NCBI GenBank assembly: GCA_044221805.1
Contig: JBGAOK010000032.1
Location: 1 to 29,415 of the forward strand
Source: Meridianimarinicoccus sp044221805
GTDB lineage: Bacteria > Pseudomonadota > Alphaproteobacteria > Rhodobacterales > Rhodobacteraceae
Length of the DNA stretch: 29,415 nt
Direction of reading: 5' to 3'
In this document: in pieces, positions 16,380 to 23,643 of the stretch
Position numbering within the stretch: position 1 is the first letter of the stretch
Layout: every line of letters begins with the position of its first letter
Notes under the pieces: generated by a model
Seen by the model: only the letters and a program-made list of their open reading frames with translations
Database searches by the model: none
Told to the model about the DNA's origin: nothing
Translations under genes and position numbers: made by a program

Positions 16380-17618
16380 TCAGATCAGCGCCAGCGCCGC
16401 TTCCAGATCGGCCAGCAGGTCGCCGGAATCCTCCAGCCCGCACGAGATCCGCACCAGCCCCGGGCTGATCCCCAGCGCGGCCTTCTGCTCGGCCGGCAGG
16501 CGCTGGTGGGTCGTCGTCGCCGGATGGGTGACGATGCTCTTCGCGTCGCCGAGGTTGTTCGAGATGGTGAAGATCGTCAGCGCGTTCAGCACCCGGAACG
16601 CCGCCGCCTGACCGCCGCGGATCTCGATCGTCAGGACGGTACCGCCGCCCTCCATCTGGGTGGCGTTGAGCGCGTGCTGCGGGTGGCTGGGCAGCCCCGG
16701 ATAGATCACCCGGGACAGCTTCGGATGCCCTTCCAGCGTCGTTGCCAGCTGCAGCGCCGTCGCCGCCTGGGCACGACAGCGCAGGTCCATGGTCTCCAGC
16801 CCCTTCAGCAGCACCCAGGCGTTGAACGGGCTCATCGACCCGCCGGTGTGCTTCATGTAGGGCTCGACCGTCTTGCGGATGAAGTCCTTCGTGCCAAGGA
16901 TCACGCCGCCCAGCACGCGGCCCTGCCCGTCCATGTGCTTGGTCGCGGAATAGATCAGCGCATCCGCGCCCAGATCCAGGCTGCGCTGGAAGATCGGCGT
17001 GGCGAAGACGTTGTCCACCAGCAGCAGCGCGCCGGCCGCATGGGCCAGATCCGCCACGGCGCGGATGTCGATGACCTCGAGCGTCGGGTTCGAGATCGCT
17101 TCCAGGAACACCGCCTTCGTTCCGGGCCGGATCGCTGCCCGCCACTGATCCAGGTCGGTGCCGTCGACGAAGCTGACCTCGACCCCGAAGCGGCTCAGGA
17201 CCTCTTCGAGGATGTAGAGACACGAGCCGAACAGCGCCTTCGCGGCGACCACATGGTCCCCCGCCCTGAGCATCGCGGCCAGCGCGCCATTGACCGCAGC
17301 CATGCCGCTGGCGGTGGCGAAGGCATCCTCGGCGCCTTCCAGGCGCGCGATGCGTTCCTCGAACATCCGCACGGTCGGGTTGCCGTAGCGGGCATAGATG
17401 AACTCGTCCTCGCCCGCTTTCTGGAACCGCGCCTCTGCCTGTTCGGCGGTGTCGTAGACGAAGCCCTGGGTCAGGAACAGCGCTTCCGAGACCTCGCCGT
17501 ACTGGCTGCGGCGGGTGCCGCCATGGACCAGCGTGGTTCTGGCGTGCCAGTCCGCGCGCGTGGGGCTGACGGGCACAGCGGAGGCGGGTTTCAGATCGTC
17601 GGCCACGGACGTCTCCAT
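16380..17618 (-). CDS. metZ: O-succinylhomoserine sulfhydrylase
   Basis: A 412-residue PLP enzyme of the Cys/Met metabolism family, making homocysteine from O-succinylhomoserine and sulfide. Segments are TTLVHGGTRRSQYGEVSEAL, LTQGFVYDTAEQAEARF, DEFIYARYGNPTV, SGMAAVNGALAAML, NPTLEVIDIRAVADLAHAAG, VDNVFATPIFQRSLDLGADA and the PLP-lysine motif YSATKHMDGQGRVLGG (Lys227). The wording YGEVSEALFLTQGF is typical of alphaproteobacterial MetZ. The frame stays open to 17717, but that stretch is the SAM-II riboswitch, so METSVADDLK at 17618 is the start. No good Shine-Dalgarno sits at this ATG; the AAAGAGG of the riboswitch is 47 nt away. Expression should fall when SAM is plentiful. Confidence 0.96.
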   Translation of the reverse strand: METSVADDLKPASAVPVSPTRADWHARTTLVHGGTRRSQYGEVSEALFLTQGFVYDTAEQAEARFQKAGEDEFIYARYGNPTVRMFEERIARLEGAEDAFATASGMAAVNGALAAMLRAGDHVVAAKALFGSCLYILEEVLSRFGVEVSFVDGTDLDQWRAAIRPGTKAVFLEAISNPTLEVIDIRAVADLAHAAGALLLVDNVFATPIFQRSLDLGADALIYSATKHMDGQGRVLGGVILGTKDFIRKTVEPYMKHTGGSMSPFNAWVLLKGLETMDLRCRAQAATALQLATTLEGHPKLSRVIYPGLPSHPQHALNATQMEGGGTVLTIEIRGGQAAAFRVLNALTIFTISNNLGDAKSIVTHPATTTHQRLPAEQKAALGISPGLVRISCGLEDSGDLLADLEAALALI

Positions 17619-17640
17619 CACAATGCACCGGGGAAGGGGC

Positions 17641-17662
17641 GATCCGGGGCTGTGCCCGGGTC
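17641..17662 (-). other. Hairpin between SAM-II aptamer and metZ start
   Basis: Immediately 3' of the aptamer, CCGGG (17655-17659) pairs with CCCGG (17644-17648) around CACAGC, extended by A-U and G-C pairs beyond one mismatch. No U-run follows, so it is not a standard terminator. It might bring the riboswitch Shine-Dalgarno nearer the distant ATG or act in the expression platform. Confidence 0.3.
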
Positions 17663-17664
17663 CG

Positions 17665-17718
17665 ACCTCTTTAGCGGCATGTTTAACGTGGCCCGCAATC
17701 CGGCAACAAAGCGCCACG
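17665..17718 (-). ncRNA. SAM-II riboswitch (metA/metZ type) upstream of metZ
   Basis: Reading the minus strand: P1 is CGUGGC (17718-17713) pairing with GCCACG (17692-17687). The loop holds GCUUUGUUGCC and GGAUUGCGG. The 3' part is GUUAAACAUGC followed by CGCUAAAGAGG. This fits the SAM-II pattern as I know it: a hairpin whose loop forms a pseudoknot with the GCUAAA-containing tail next to a purine-rich ribosome site. GCGG (17696-17693) can pair with CCGC (17677-17674) as the pseudoknot. SAM binding stabilises the fold and shuts off expression. The position before metZ is the classic one for alphaproteobacteria. Confidence 0.88.
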
Positions 17719-17790
17719 GATCCGGCCTAAGCCCGCCCGCCGGCAAGGTCAAGGGCGGGGTGCGACGCCTTTCCCTTGGCGATCGCGGCG

Positions 17791-18399
17791 TCAGGCGTCC
17801 CTGCCGTCCTTCGGGGCGGCGTGGCGTTCGATCAGCCGGCCCTGCATCATGAAGAAGGCAACGGTGACGATCGGCAGGCCGAAGGTCTTGAAGTTGACCC
17901 AGACATCGGTGGACATGGTGCGCCAGATGACCTCGTTCGCCACGGTCAGCGCCGCGAACAGGATCGCCACCCGCCGGGTCAGGATCATCCAGCCGTCGTG
18001 GTCCATGGGCACCACCTCGCCCATCACGCTGCGCAGGTAGCTCTCGCCGCGCAGCAGCCCGGCGCCGAGGATGCCTGCGAACAGCGCATAGATGATCGAG
18101 GGCTTCATCTTGAAGAAGCGTTCGTCGTTGAAGAAGATCGACAACCCGCCGAACACCACGACCAGCACCGCGGTCACCGCCTGCATCTTCGACAGCCGCC
18201 CGGTCAGCGCCCAGAGGGTCCCGGTCGCGGCCAGCAGGATCGGCACGAACAACGCGGTGGCCACGATGAAGCCGGTATAGTCCCGGCCGCCGAAGCTGAA
18301 GGTCCGGTCCCGGAACAGCAGGTAGAAGGCGAAGAAGGCCAGCACCGGCCCCAGTTCAAGGGCGAACTTCAAGGTCGGGTTGATCGTCCGCGTCTCCAT
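17791..18399 (-). CDS. yciB: YciB/IspZ family inner membrane protein (septation protein A)
   Basis: A 202-residue polytopic inner-membrane protein with about five hydrophobic segments. The start METRTINPTLKFALELGPVLAFFAFYLLF contains the family signature (LKFALELGPVLAFF). Further markers are TRRLSKMQ-like TGRLSKMQAVTAVLVVVFGGLSIFFNDERFFKMKP (family-typical, shown once), LTRRVAILFAALTVANEVIWR and WVNFKTFGLPIVTVAFFMMQ. The frame extends to 18477, but ATG at 18399 matches the family. YciB proteins are linked to septation and envelope integrity, with no known enzymatic activity. It is the third gene of an ftsY-EamA-yciB run on the minus strand, and could be co-transcribed with them. Confidence 0.94.
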   Translation of the reverse strand: METRTINPTLKFALELGPVLAFFAFYLLFRDRTFSFGGRDYTGFIVATALFVPILLAATGTLWALTGRLSKMQAVTAVLVVVFGGLSIFFNDERFFKMKPSIIYALFAGILGAGLLRGESYLRSVMGEVVPMDHDGWMILTRRVAILFAALTVANEVIWRTMSTDVWVNFKTFGLPIVTVAFFMMQGRLIERHAAPKDGRDA

Positions 18400-18494
18400 G
18401 CCCTGTCCTCGTCTGGCCTCGACCGGCCCTCCCATACGCCAAGTGCCGCGCCATGGCCAGAAGGCGGCGGCGCGCACCGGCTTTGGCCGCAGGT

Positions 18495-19397
18495 TCAGCC
18501 GCCCATCTCGACGATCACCGCCCCCAGCGCGATCAGCCCGATCAGCGCCGCGCGGCTCGGTCCCACGGGTTCGCCCAGAAACGCCCGGCCGATCACCGCC
18601 GCGAAGACCGGCGAGGTCTCGCGCAGCACCGCCGCCTCGCCGACCTTGCCGATCCGGGTTGCCAGCATCACCGTGCCGAAGCTGCCGAAGGCGACCAGCG
18701 CGCCGACCAGGCCGCGCAGCAAGAGCGGCCGCAGATCGGGGCGGGTTTCCAGCCCGCGCCAGCGGCGCAGGGCCAGGACCGGCATCACCAGGCTGTCAAG
18801 GACGAAGAACCAGGCCAGGAAGGTGAAGGGATCGGCGGTGGCGCGGATGCCGTAGGCGTCGAAGGTGGTATAGGCGGCGACGAAGCCGCCGGTGGCGACG
18901 GCCAGGCCCAGGGCGGGCACCAGCCGGTCGCGGCCGACCCTGACATGGCGCAGGTTGTAGCCGGCCAGCCCGAAGATGCCGCCGACCAGCACCGCCACCC
19001 CCAGCCACTGCACCGGGTGGAAGGGTTCGGCAAAGACCAGCCAGGCGCCGGCCACGGTGAAGAGCGGGCCGGTGCCGCGCACCACCGGATAGACCACCGT
19101 ATAGGCGCCGCGGTCATAGGCCATCGCCTGCAGCAGCTTGTAGCCGGTGTGGATGGCGAAGACCCCGGCGAAGATCGGCCACATGTGCGGCTCGGGCCAG
19201 GGCACCAGCAGAAGGGCGACCGGCAGCGCGATCAGCCCGTAGCAGCTGTCGATCGCGCCCCGGGTCAGCCAGGGATCGAACCGCCCCTTCTGCAGCGCGC
19301 CGAACACCGCATGGAGCAGCGCCGCACTCAGCGCCAGGAGCGTGGCCAGCCGCGCCCCCTCGGCGGTGCCCGCCAGCGAGACCAGCCAGGCGCCCAT
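18495..19397 (-). CDS. EamA/DMT superfamily transporter
   Basis: A 300-residue membrane protein with about ten hydrophobic segments in two EamA repeats (roughly residues 8-140 and 160-295). The repeat ends are visible as RGTGPLFTVAGAWLVFAEPFHPVQWLGVAVLVGGIFGL and LRETSPVFAAVIGRAFLGEPVGPSRAALIGLIALGAVIVE, both with the usual P-x-F...GE/AEP pattern. It belongs to the drug/metabolite transporter superfamily; the substrate is not predictable and could be an amino acid, a nucleotide sugar or another small metabolite. It lies 46 bp after ftsY and 95 bp before yciB, all same strand. Nothing in it suggests a link to SRP function beyond position. Confidence 0.92.
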   Translation of the reverse strand: MGAWLVSLAGTAEGARLATLLALSAALLHAVFGALQKGRFDPWLTRGAIDSCYGLIALPVALLLVPWPEPHMWPIFAGVFAIHTGYKLLQAMAYDRGAYTVVYPVVRGTGPLFTVAGAWLVFAEPFHPVQWLGVAVLVGGIFGLAGYNLRHVRVGRDRLVPALGLAVATGGFVAAYTTFDAYGIRATADPFTFLAWFFVLDSLVMPVLALRRWRGLETRPDLRPLLLRGLVGALVAFGSFGTVMLATRIGKVGEAAVLRETSPVFAAVIGRAFLGEPVGPSRAALIGLIALGAVIVEMGG

Positions 19398-19443
19398 CAG
19401 GCGACCCCGGCAGGGCCGCCGGGGCAGAAGCGCCCGCCCGGTC

Positions 19444-20595
19444 TCAGCCGTCCAGCCCGGTCAGGGCGGCGGCGAACTCCTCGGGGTCGAAGGGGGCCAG
19501 ATCGTCGATCTGCTCGCCCACGCCGATGGCATGGATCGGCAGACCGAACCGGTCGGCCAGCGCCACGAGCACGCCGCCCTTGGCGGTGCCGTCGAGCTTG
19601 GTCATCACGAGGCCGGTCACGTCGGCCAGCTTCTGGAAGATCTCGACCTGGTTCAGGGCGTTCTGGCCGGTGGTGGCGTCAAGGACCAGGACCGTGTTGT
19701 GCGGCGCCTCGGGGTCGCGCTTGCGGATCACCCGGACGATCTTTTCCAGCTCGGCCATCAGGTCGGCGCGGTTCTGCAACCGCCCGGCGGTGTCGATCAG
19801 CAGCAGGTCGGCGCCCTCGGCCTCGGCCCGGGCCATGGCGTCGAAGGCAAGGCTGGCGGGGTCCGAGCCCTGCGGCGCGGTCATCACCGGCACGCCGGCA
19901 CGCTCGCCCCAGACCTGAAGCTGCTCGACCGCGGCGGCGCGGAAAGTGTCGCCGGCGGCGATCATCACCGACTTGCCGGCGGCGCGGAACTGCGAGGCCA
20001 GCTTGCCGATGGTGGTGGTCTTGCCCGATCCGTTCACCCCCACCACCAGCACCACTTGCGGCCGCTTGCCATAGATCGGCAGCGGGCGGGCGACGTTCTC
20101 CATGATGCGGGCGATCTCGCCGGCGAGGATCTCCTTCAGCTCGCGCGTGGTCAGGCGGGCGCCGAGGCGCCCCTCGGCCATGGCCGCGGTGACCCGGGCA
20201 GCGGTGTCCACGCCCATGTCGGCGGTGATCAGCAGATCCTCGATCTCCTCGAGCATGGCGTCGTCCAGCACCCGCCGCGGCGCCTCGGCGGCGGGCTTGC
20301 GGCCGATCAGCCGGGACAGGAAGCCGGGCCGCACCGAGTCGGCAGCGGGCGCAGGAGTCGATGCCGGAGCGGGCGGCGGCGCGGGCGGCGCTATGGGTCC
20401 CGCCGCGGGCGCGTCCAGTGTCGGCGACGCGCCCACCGAATCCGGTGCCGGTGACCGGATGGGATCCGGCAGCGGCGCCGCAGGCGCGCCGGGGTCCGGC
20501 GCGACGGCGTCCTCCTCGACGATGGCGTCGAGCCCTGCCTCGAGTTTCGAGGAGGACTTGAACATGCGGTCCTTGAGCTTCGAGAAGAACGACAT
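19444..20595 (-). CDS. ftsY: Signal recognition particle receptor FtsY
   Basis: A 383-residue SRP receptor GTPase that docks ribosome-Ffh complexes at the inner membrane. Residues 1-25 form a basic amphipathic targeting helix (MSFFSKLKDRMFKSSSKLEA). Residues 30-88 form a Pro/Ala-rich acidic linker. The NG domain starts near residue 90 (PGFLSRLIGRK). GTPase motifs are GVNGSGKTTTIGKLA (G1, 186-200), the insertion-box region MIAAGDTFRAAAVEQL, LLIDTAGRLQNRADLMAEL (G3) and VMTKLDGTAKGG (G4), with the C-terminal GVGEQIDDLAPFDPEEFAAAL. MSFFSKLK at 20595 is preferred to an ATG 18 bp upstream. It is first in the ftsY-EamA-yciB group. Confidence 0.98.
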   Translation of the reverse strand: MSFFSKLKDRMFKSSSKLEAGLDAIVEEDAVAPDPGAPAAPLPDPIRSPAPDSVGASPTLDAPAAGPIAPPAPPPAPASTPAPAADSVRPGFLSRLIGRKPAAEAPRRVLDDAMLEEIEDLLITADMGVDTAARVTAAMAEGRLGARLTTRELKEILAGEIARIMENVARPLPIYGKRPQVVLVVGVNGSGKTTTIGKLASQFRAAGKSVMIAAGDTFRAAAVEQLQVWGERAGVPVMTAPQGSDPASLAFDAMARAEAEGADLLLIDTAGRLQNRADLMAELEKIVRVIRKRDPEAPHNTVLVLDATTGQNALNQVEIFQKLADVTGLVMTKLDGTAKGGVLVALADRFGLPIHAIGVGEQIDDLAPFDPEEFAAALTGLDG

Positions 20596-20688
20596 CGGCG
20601 GGCCTCCGGGCAATCGTCCCTCCCTACCTTTGCAGGGCGACGGAGGAAAGGCCCCGGACCAGCCGCAAGCCCGCCCCGGCGGCGCTGC

Positions 20689-21147
20689 TCAGATTATGGT
20701 CGGCCGCAGGTCCGCCGGGTCGACGCCGGGCACCTCCCAGAACGTCGTCGCGTCGGCCGGCAGGGCGGCCATCGCCGCCTCCCAGTCGCGGGGATGGATC
20801 CGTCGTCTCAGCGCATAGGCGACGGCTTCGATGCTGTTGTCGGGCGCCAGGTTGTGGTGTTGCCGCAGTTCCTGGACCTCGCGCGTCATCTCTGCGCGGC
20901 TTCCGAAGGGGACGGGCACCTCGGCCGGAGTCCACTGCGCGACAAAGATTGCCCGCGGGATCGAGGGCAGCCTGTCCGCAAAGGCCAGCGCTTCGGCCAC
21001 TGTCAGGCGACGCCGAAACGCATGCAGGGTACCCTCGAGGCAGGTGTAGGCCTGGTTGTCCGAGTCCAGCCCGGAGCGGTCCTTCACGTCGTCGAGAAGG
21101 GCGCGGAATTCCCGGCTGGCATGGCGATAGGTCCAGGGCATCGGCAT
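20689..21147 (-). CDS. DUF2267 domain protein
   Basis: A 152-residue soluble protein covering the whole DUF2267 fold. MPWTYRHASREFRALLDDVK, then TCLEGTLHAFRRRLTVAEAL, FADRLPSIPRAIFVAQWTPAE and, as a second half-repeat, AVAYALRRRIHPRDWEAAMAALPADATTFWEV. The two halves look like related helical repeats, each with an RRR-containing helix. No signal peptide or enzyme motif is present. ATG at 21141 is as plausible as 21147. Members of this family are often near stress or envelope genes, but their activity is not established. Here it sits between ftsY and a divergent small exported protein gene, 170 bp away. Confidence 0.88.
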   Translation of the reverse strand: MPMPWTYRHASREFRALLDDVKDRSGLDSDNQAYTCLEGTLHAFRRRLTVAEALAFADRLPSIPRAIFVAQWTPAEVPVPFGSRAEMTREVQELRQHHNLAPDNSIEAVAYALRRRIHPRDWEAAMAALPADATTFWEVPGVDPADLRPTII

Positions 21148-21317
21148 GGGTGCTGGGTCCGTGGGCAGGCGCCACTCGGGCTGGTCACCATTGCGAGACT
21201 AGCCCGCCGCCAGCCTTGACCGCAATGGCGCGCTCGCTCAGGACTGGAGCGCATCGTCGCGAGGACCCGCGGGTTAGCGCGGAAGCCACGCTGACGGACC
21301 GCCCCGAAGGACTGCCC

Positions 21318-21728
21318 ATGAACCGCTTCGTTCTCGTTGCCATCGCCGTTGCCCTCGCCCTGCCGCTCGCCGGTGCCGGGCATGCGGACGACCCTGTCGG
21401 GGCCGAGGCCTTCGAGGCCTACACCACCGGAAAGACCCTGATCTACGGCAATGCCGGCGGGCCCTACGGCATCGAGGAATACCTGCCCGGCCGGCAGGTG
21501 CGCTGGTCCTTCCTGGACGGCGACTGCGTCGAGGGCTCGTGGTTCCCCGAAGGCGAGGCGATCTGCTTCCGCTACGAGGCCTATGAGCGGACCCAGTGCT
21601 GGCTGTTCTTCCAGTCCGAGACCGGCCTGACTGCCCAGCCGCTGGAGGATCCGGAAGGGTCGTCGCTCTACGAGGTCAGCCGCAGCAAGGGTCCGATGAT
21701 CTGCAAGGGACCCGAAGTGGGGGTCTGA
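21318..21728 (+). CDS. Small exported conserved protein of unknown function
   Basis: A 136-residue protein with a clear signal peptide: MNRFVLVAIAVALALPLAGA, with cleavage expected near GHADDP. The mature part, about 112 residues, contains EAFEAYTTGKTLIYGNAGGP, GIEEYLPGRQVRWSFLDGDC and CFRYEAYERTQCWLFFQSE. Four cysteines (DGDC, AICF, TQCW, MICK) could form two disulfides in the periplasm. Similar short periplasmic proteins are common in Rhodobacteraceae, but I know no function. The start at 21318 is fixed by the signal peptide; the same frame is open to 20949 but lacks coding character. It is convergent with xseA and divergent from the DUF2267 gene. Confidence 0.85.
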   Translation: MNRFVLVAIAVALALPLAGAGHADDPVGAEAFEAYTTGKTLIYGNAGGPYGIEEYLPGRQVRWSFLDGDCVEGSWFPEGEAICFRYEAYERTQCWLFFQSETGLTAQPLEDPEGSSLYEVSRSKGPMICKGPEVGV

Positions 21729-21802
21729 GGCCGGGATTCGACGTCGGAGACCAGGGCCTGCCCATGCGTGACCGGCCGCGGCCGGATCACCGGCAAAGGC
21801 TT

Positions 21803-21828
21803 ACCGATCCCGGTTAACCCGGGTCGGT
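21803..21828. terminator. Candidate bidirectional terminator hairpin between convergent genes
   Basis: Arms ACCGATCCCGGTT (21803-21815) and AACCCGGGTCGGT (21816-21828) pair with one G-U and one mismatch, giving a TTAA-centred hairpin. It sits midway between the convergent exported-protein and xseA stops. No T-run is present, so termination may need Rho. Confidence 0.4.
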
Positions 21829-21870
21829 CCGCAGCGTCGGATGACGGCGTCCGGCCCAGCGGCGCCGGGG

Positions 21871-23571
21871 TCATTCGTCGAACAGCGAGGCCTGCGACGG
21901 GCCGCGGCGGCGGCCCTTGCCTGACTCGGCACCGGCGGGTTCCGACCCTTGGGCGGAACCGGAGTCGCCGCCGGCACCCTCGGGTGCGGTCTCCGGGCGC
22001 ACCGTCACCCGGCCGTCGCGGAACTCGATTTCCAACCGGGGCTCGGCGGTGGCGCCGGCGGCCGTGGTGACCAGCCCGCCCGCGGCACTGCGCACCACCG
22101 CGAAGCCGCGCGCCAGGGTCGCGCCATGGCTGAGGCTGTCGAGCAGCCGCGCAGCCCCGGCCAGCCGGTCGCGCTGGCGGGCGATCAGCGCGCGCTCGGC
22201 CGCGTCCAGCCGCCGCCCGGCCCGGGCAAGCTCGCCCGGCAGGCGCTGCAGGTGCAACCGGACCGGGCCGAGGGTCAGCCGCCCGGCCCGGCGCGCCAGC
22301 GCCAGTTCGCGCCGCGCGAGCCCCGTCCGCAGCGCCGGGGCCAGCCGCGCCGCCTGCGCCGCGAGGCGGGCCGCCGCATCGACCTGCCGGGCCTTCAGCC
22401 CGGCCCCCAGCCGCCGGCCGGCCTCGGCCAGCCGCTGCCGGTCGGCCCGGGCCTGCGCCGCCAGCGTCGCCGGGCGCAACACCGCGGCGGCGCGGCCCAG
22501 CCGCAGTTCCAGCCGGGCGAGCCGGGCCTGCAGCGCCCGGGGCAGCCGGTCGGCCAGCAGGTCGAGCCGCTGCGCCGGGGCCTCGGTCAGGGTCTCGGGC
22601 CGCGGCAGGGCGCGGGACAGGTCGCGCAGGCGCTGGCGGCGCTGGCCCAGCCCGCGGGTGGCGGCGCCGGCCAGCCGGGCACCCTGCTGCGCCGCCCAGG
22701 CCATGAGCTCGGCCCGGACCGGCACCGCCATCTCGGCCGCGGCGGTCGGCGTCGGGGCGCGGCGGTCGGCGGCGAAGTCGATCAGGGTCGTGTCGGTCTC
22801 GTGCCCCACCGCCGAGATCAGCGGGATCGCCGAGGCTGCCGCGGCGCGGACGACGATTTCCTCGTTGAACCCCCACAGATCCTCGATCGACCCGCCGCCC
22901 CTTGCGACGATGATCAGGTCGGGCCGCGGCAGCGCGCCGCCGGGGGTCAGGCGGTTGAAGCCCTCGATGGCGCGGGCGACCTGCGGCGCGCAGGCGGCGC
23001 CCTGCACCGCCACCGGCCAGATCAGCACCCGGCTGGGGAAGCGGTCGCGCAGCCGGTGCAGGATGTCGCGGATCACCGCCCCCGAGGGCGAGGTGACCAC
23101 GCCGATCACCCCGGGCAGAAAGGGCAGCGGGCGCTTGCGCTCGGGCGCGAACAGGCCCTCGGCCTCCAACGCCTTCCTGCGCTTCTCCAGCATCGCCATC
23201 AGCGCGCCGACCCCGGCGGGGGCCAGGCTGTCGATCACCATCTGGTACTTGGACTGGCCCGGGAAGGTGGTCAGCCGGCCGGTCGCCACCACCTCGAGCC
23301 CTTCCTCGGGCTGGGTCTGAAGCCGGGCCGCCTGCCCTTTCCAGACCACCCCCGCCAGCACCGACCGGTCGTCCTTCAGGTCGAAATAGACATGGCCCGA
23401 GCGCGGCCGCGACACCCGGCTGACCTCGCCCCTGACCCGGATGCGGGCGAATCCGCCCTCGATCACCCGCTTCACCGCGCCCGAGATCTCGGAAACGCTG
23501 AATTCGGGCGCATTGTCGCCGCCGGGCGCCGGCCCTTCGGGGTCTTCGAAGAGGTCGAAGGGGTCGGACAT
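21871..23571 (-). CDS. xseA: Exodeoxyribonuclease VII large subunit
   Basis: A 566-residue catalytic subunit of ExoVII, which degrades single-stranded DNA in both directions and works with XseB. Residues 22-130 form the OB-fold (FSVSEISGAVKRVIEGGFAR, GHVYFDLKDDRSVLAGVVW). The nuclease core follows, with ALEAEGLFAPERKRPLPFLP, IGVVTSPSGAVIRDILHR, IIVARGGGSIEDLWGFNEE and SAVGHETDTTLIDFAADRRA. Residues about 290-490 are an unusually Ala/Arg-rich coiled-coil arm, then the conserved GATLARGFAVVRS. A C-terminal tail rich in Gly/Glu/Ala ends SQASLFDE. MSDPFDLFED at 23571 is the start; the frame to 25086 is antisense to purD. It is divergent from purD across 72 bp. xseB is not in the window. Confidence 0.97.
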   Translation of the reverse strand: MSDPFDLFEDPEGPAPGGDNAPEFSVSEISGAVKRVIEGGFARIRVRGEVSRVSRPRSGHVYFDLKDDRSVLAGVVWKGQAARLQTQPEEGLEVVATGRLTTFPGQSKYQMVIDSLAPAGVGALMAMLEKRRKALEAEGLFAPERKRPLPFLPGVIGVVTSPSGAVIRDILHRLRDRFPSRVLIWPVAVQGAACAPQVARAIEGFNRLTPGGALPRPDLIIVARGGGSIEDLWGFNEEIVVRAAAASAIPLISAVGHETDTTLIDFAADRRAPTPTAAAEMAVPVRAELMAWAAQQGARLAGAATRGLGQRRQRLRDLSRALPRPETLTEAPAQRLDLLADRLPRALQARLARLELRLGRAAAVLRPATLAAQARADRQRLAEAGRRLGAGLKARQVDAAARLAAQAARLAPALRTGLARRELALARRAGRLTLGPVRLHLQRLPGELARAGRRLDAAERALIARQRDRLAGAARLLDSLSHGATLARGFAVVRSAAGGLVTTAAGATAEPRLEIEFRDGRVTVRPETAPEGAGGDSGSAQGSEPAGAESGKGRRRGPSQASLFDE

Positions 23572-23643
23572 GGGCGGGCTCGCTTGCGAAGGTCGGGCCC
23601 TCACCCTAGAACGCGCCGACGGCAAGGCCAAGGAGCGCGGTCG

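Noticed and set aside
17619..17717. Upstream GTG start extending metZ by 33 residues
   Set aside because: The interval is the SAM-II riboswitch, and the added residues have no similarity to MetZ.
22200..22700. Repeat array within xseA
   Set aside because: The repetitive GCCAGCCGCGC-like text encodes the Ala/Arg-rich coiled-coil arm of XseA; not a CRISPR or mobile repeat.
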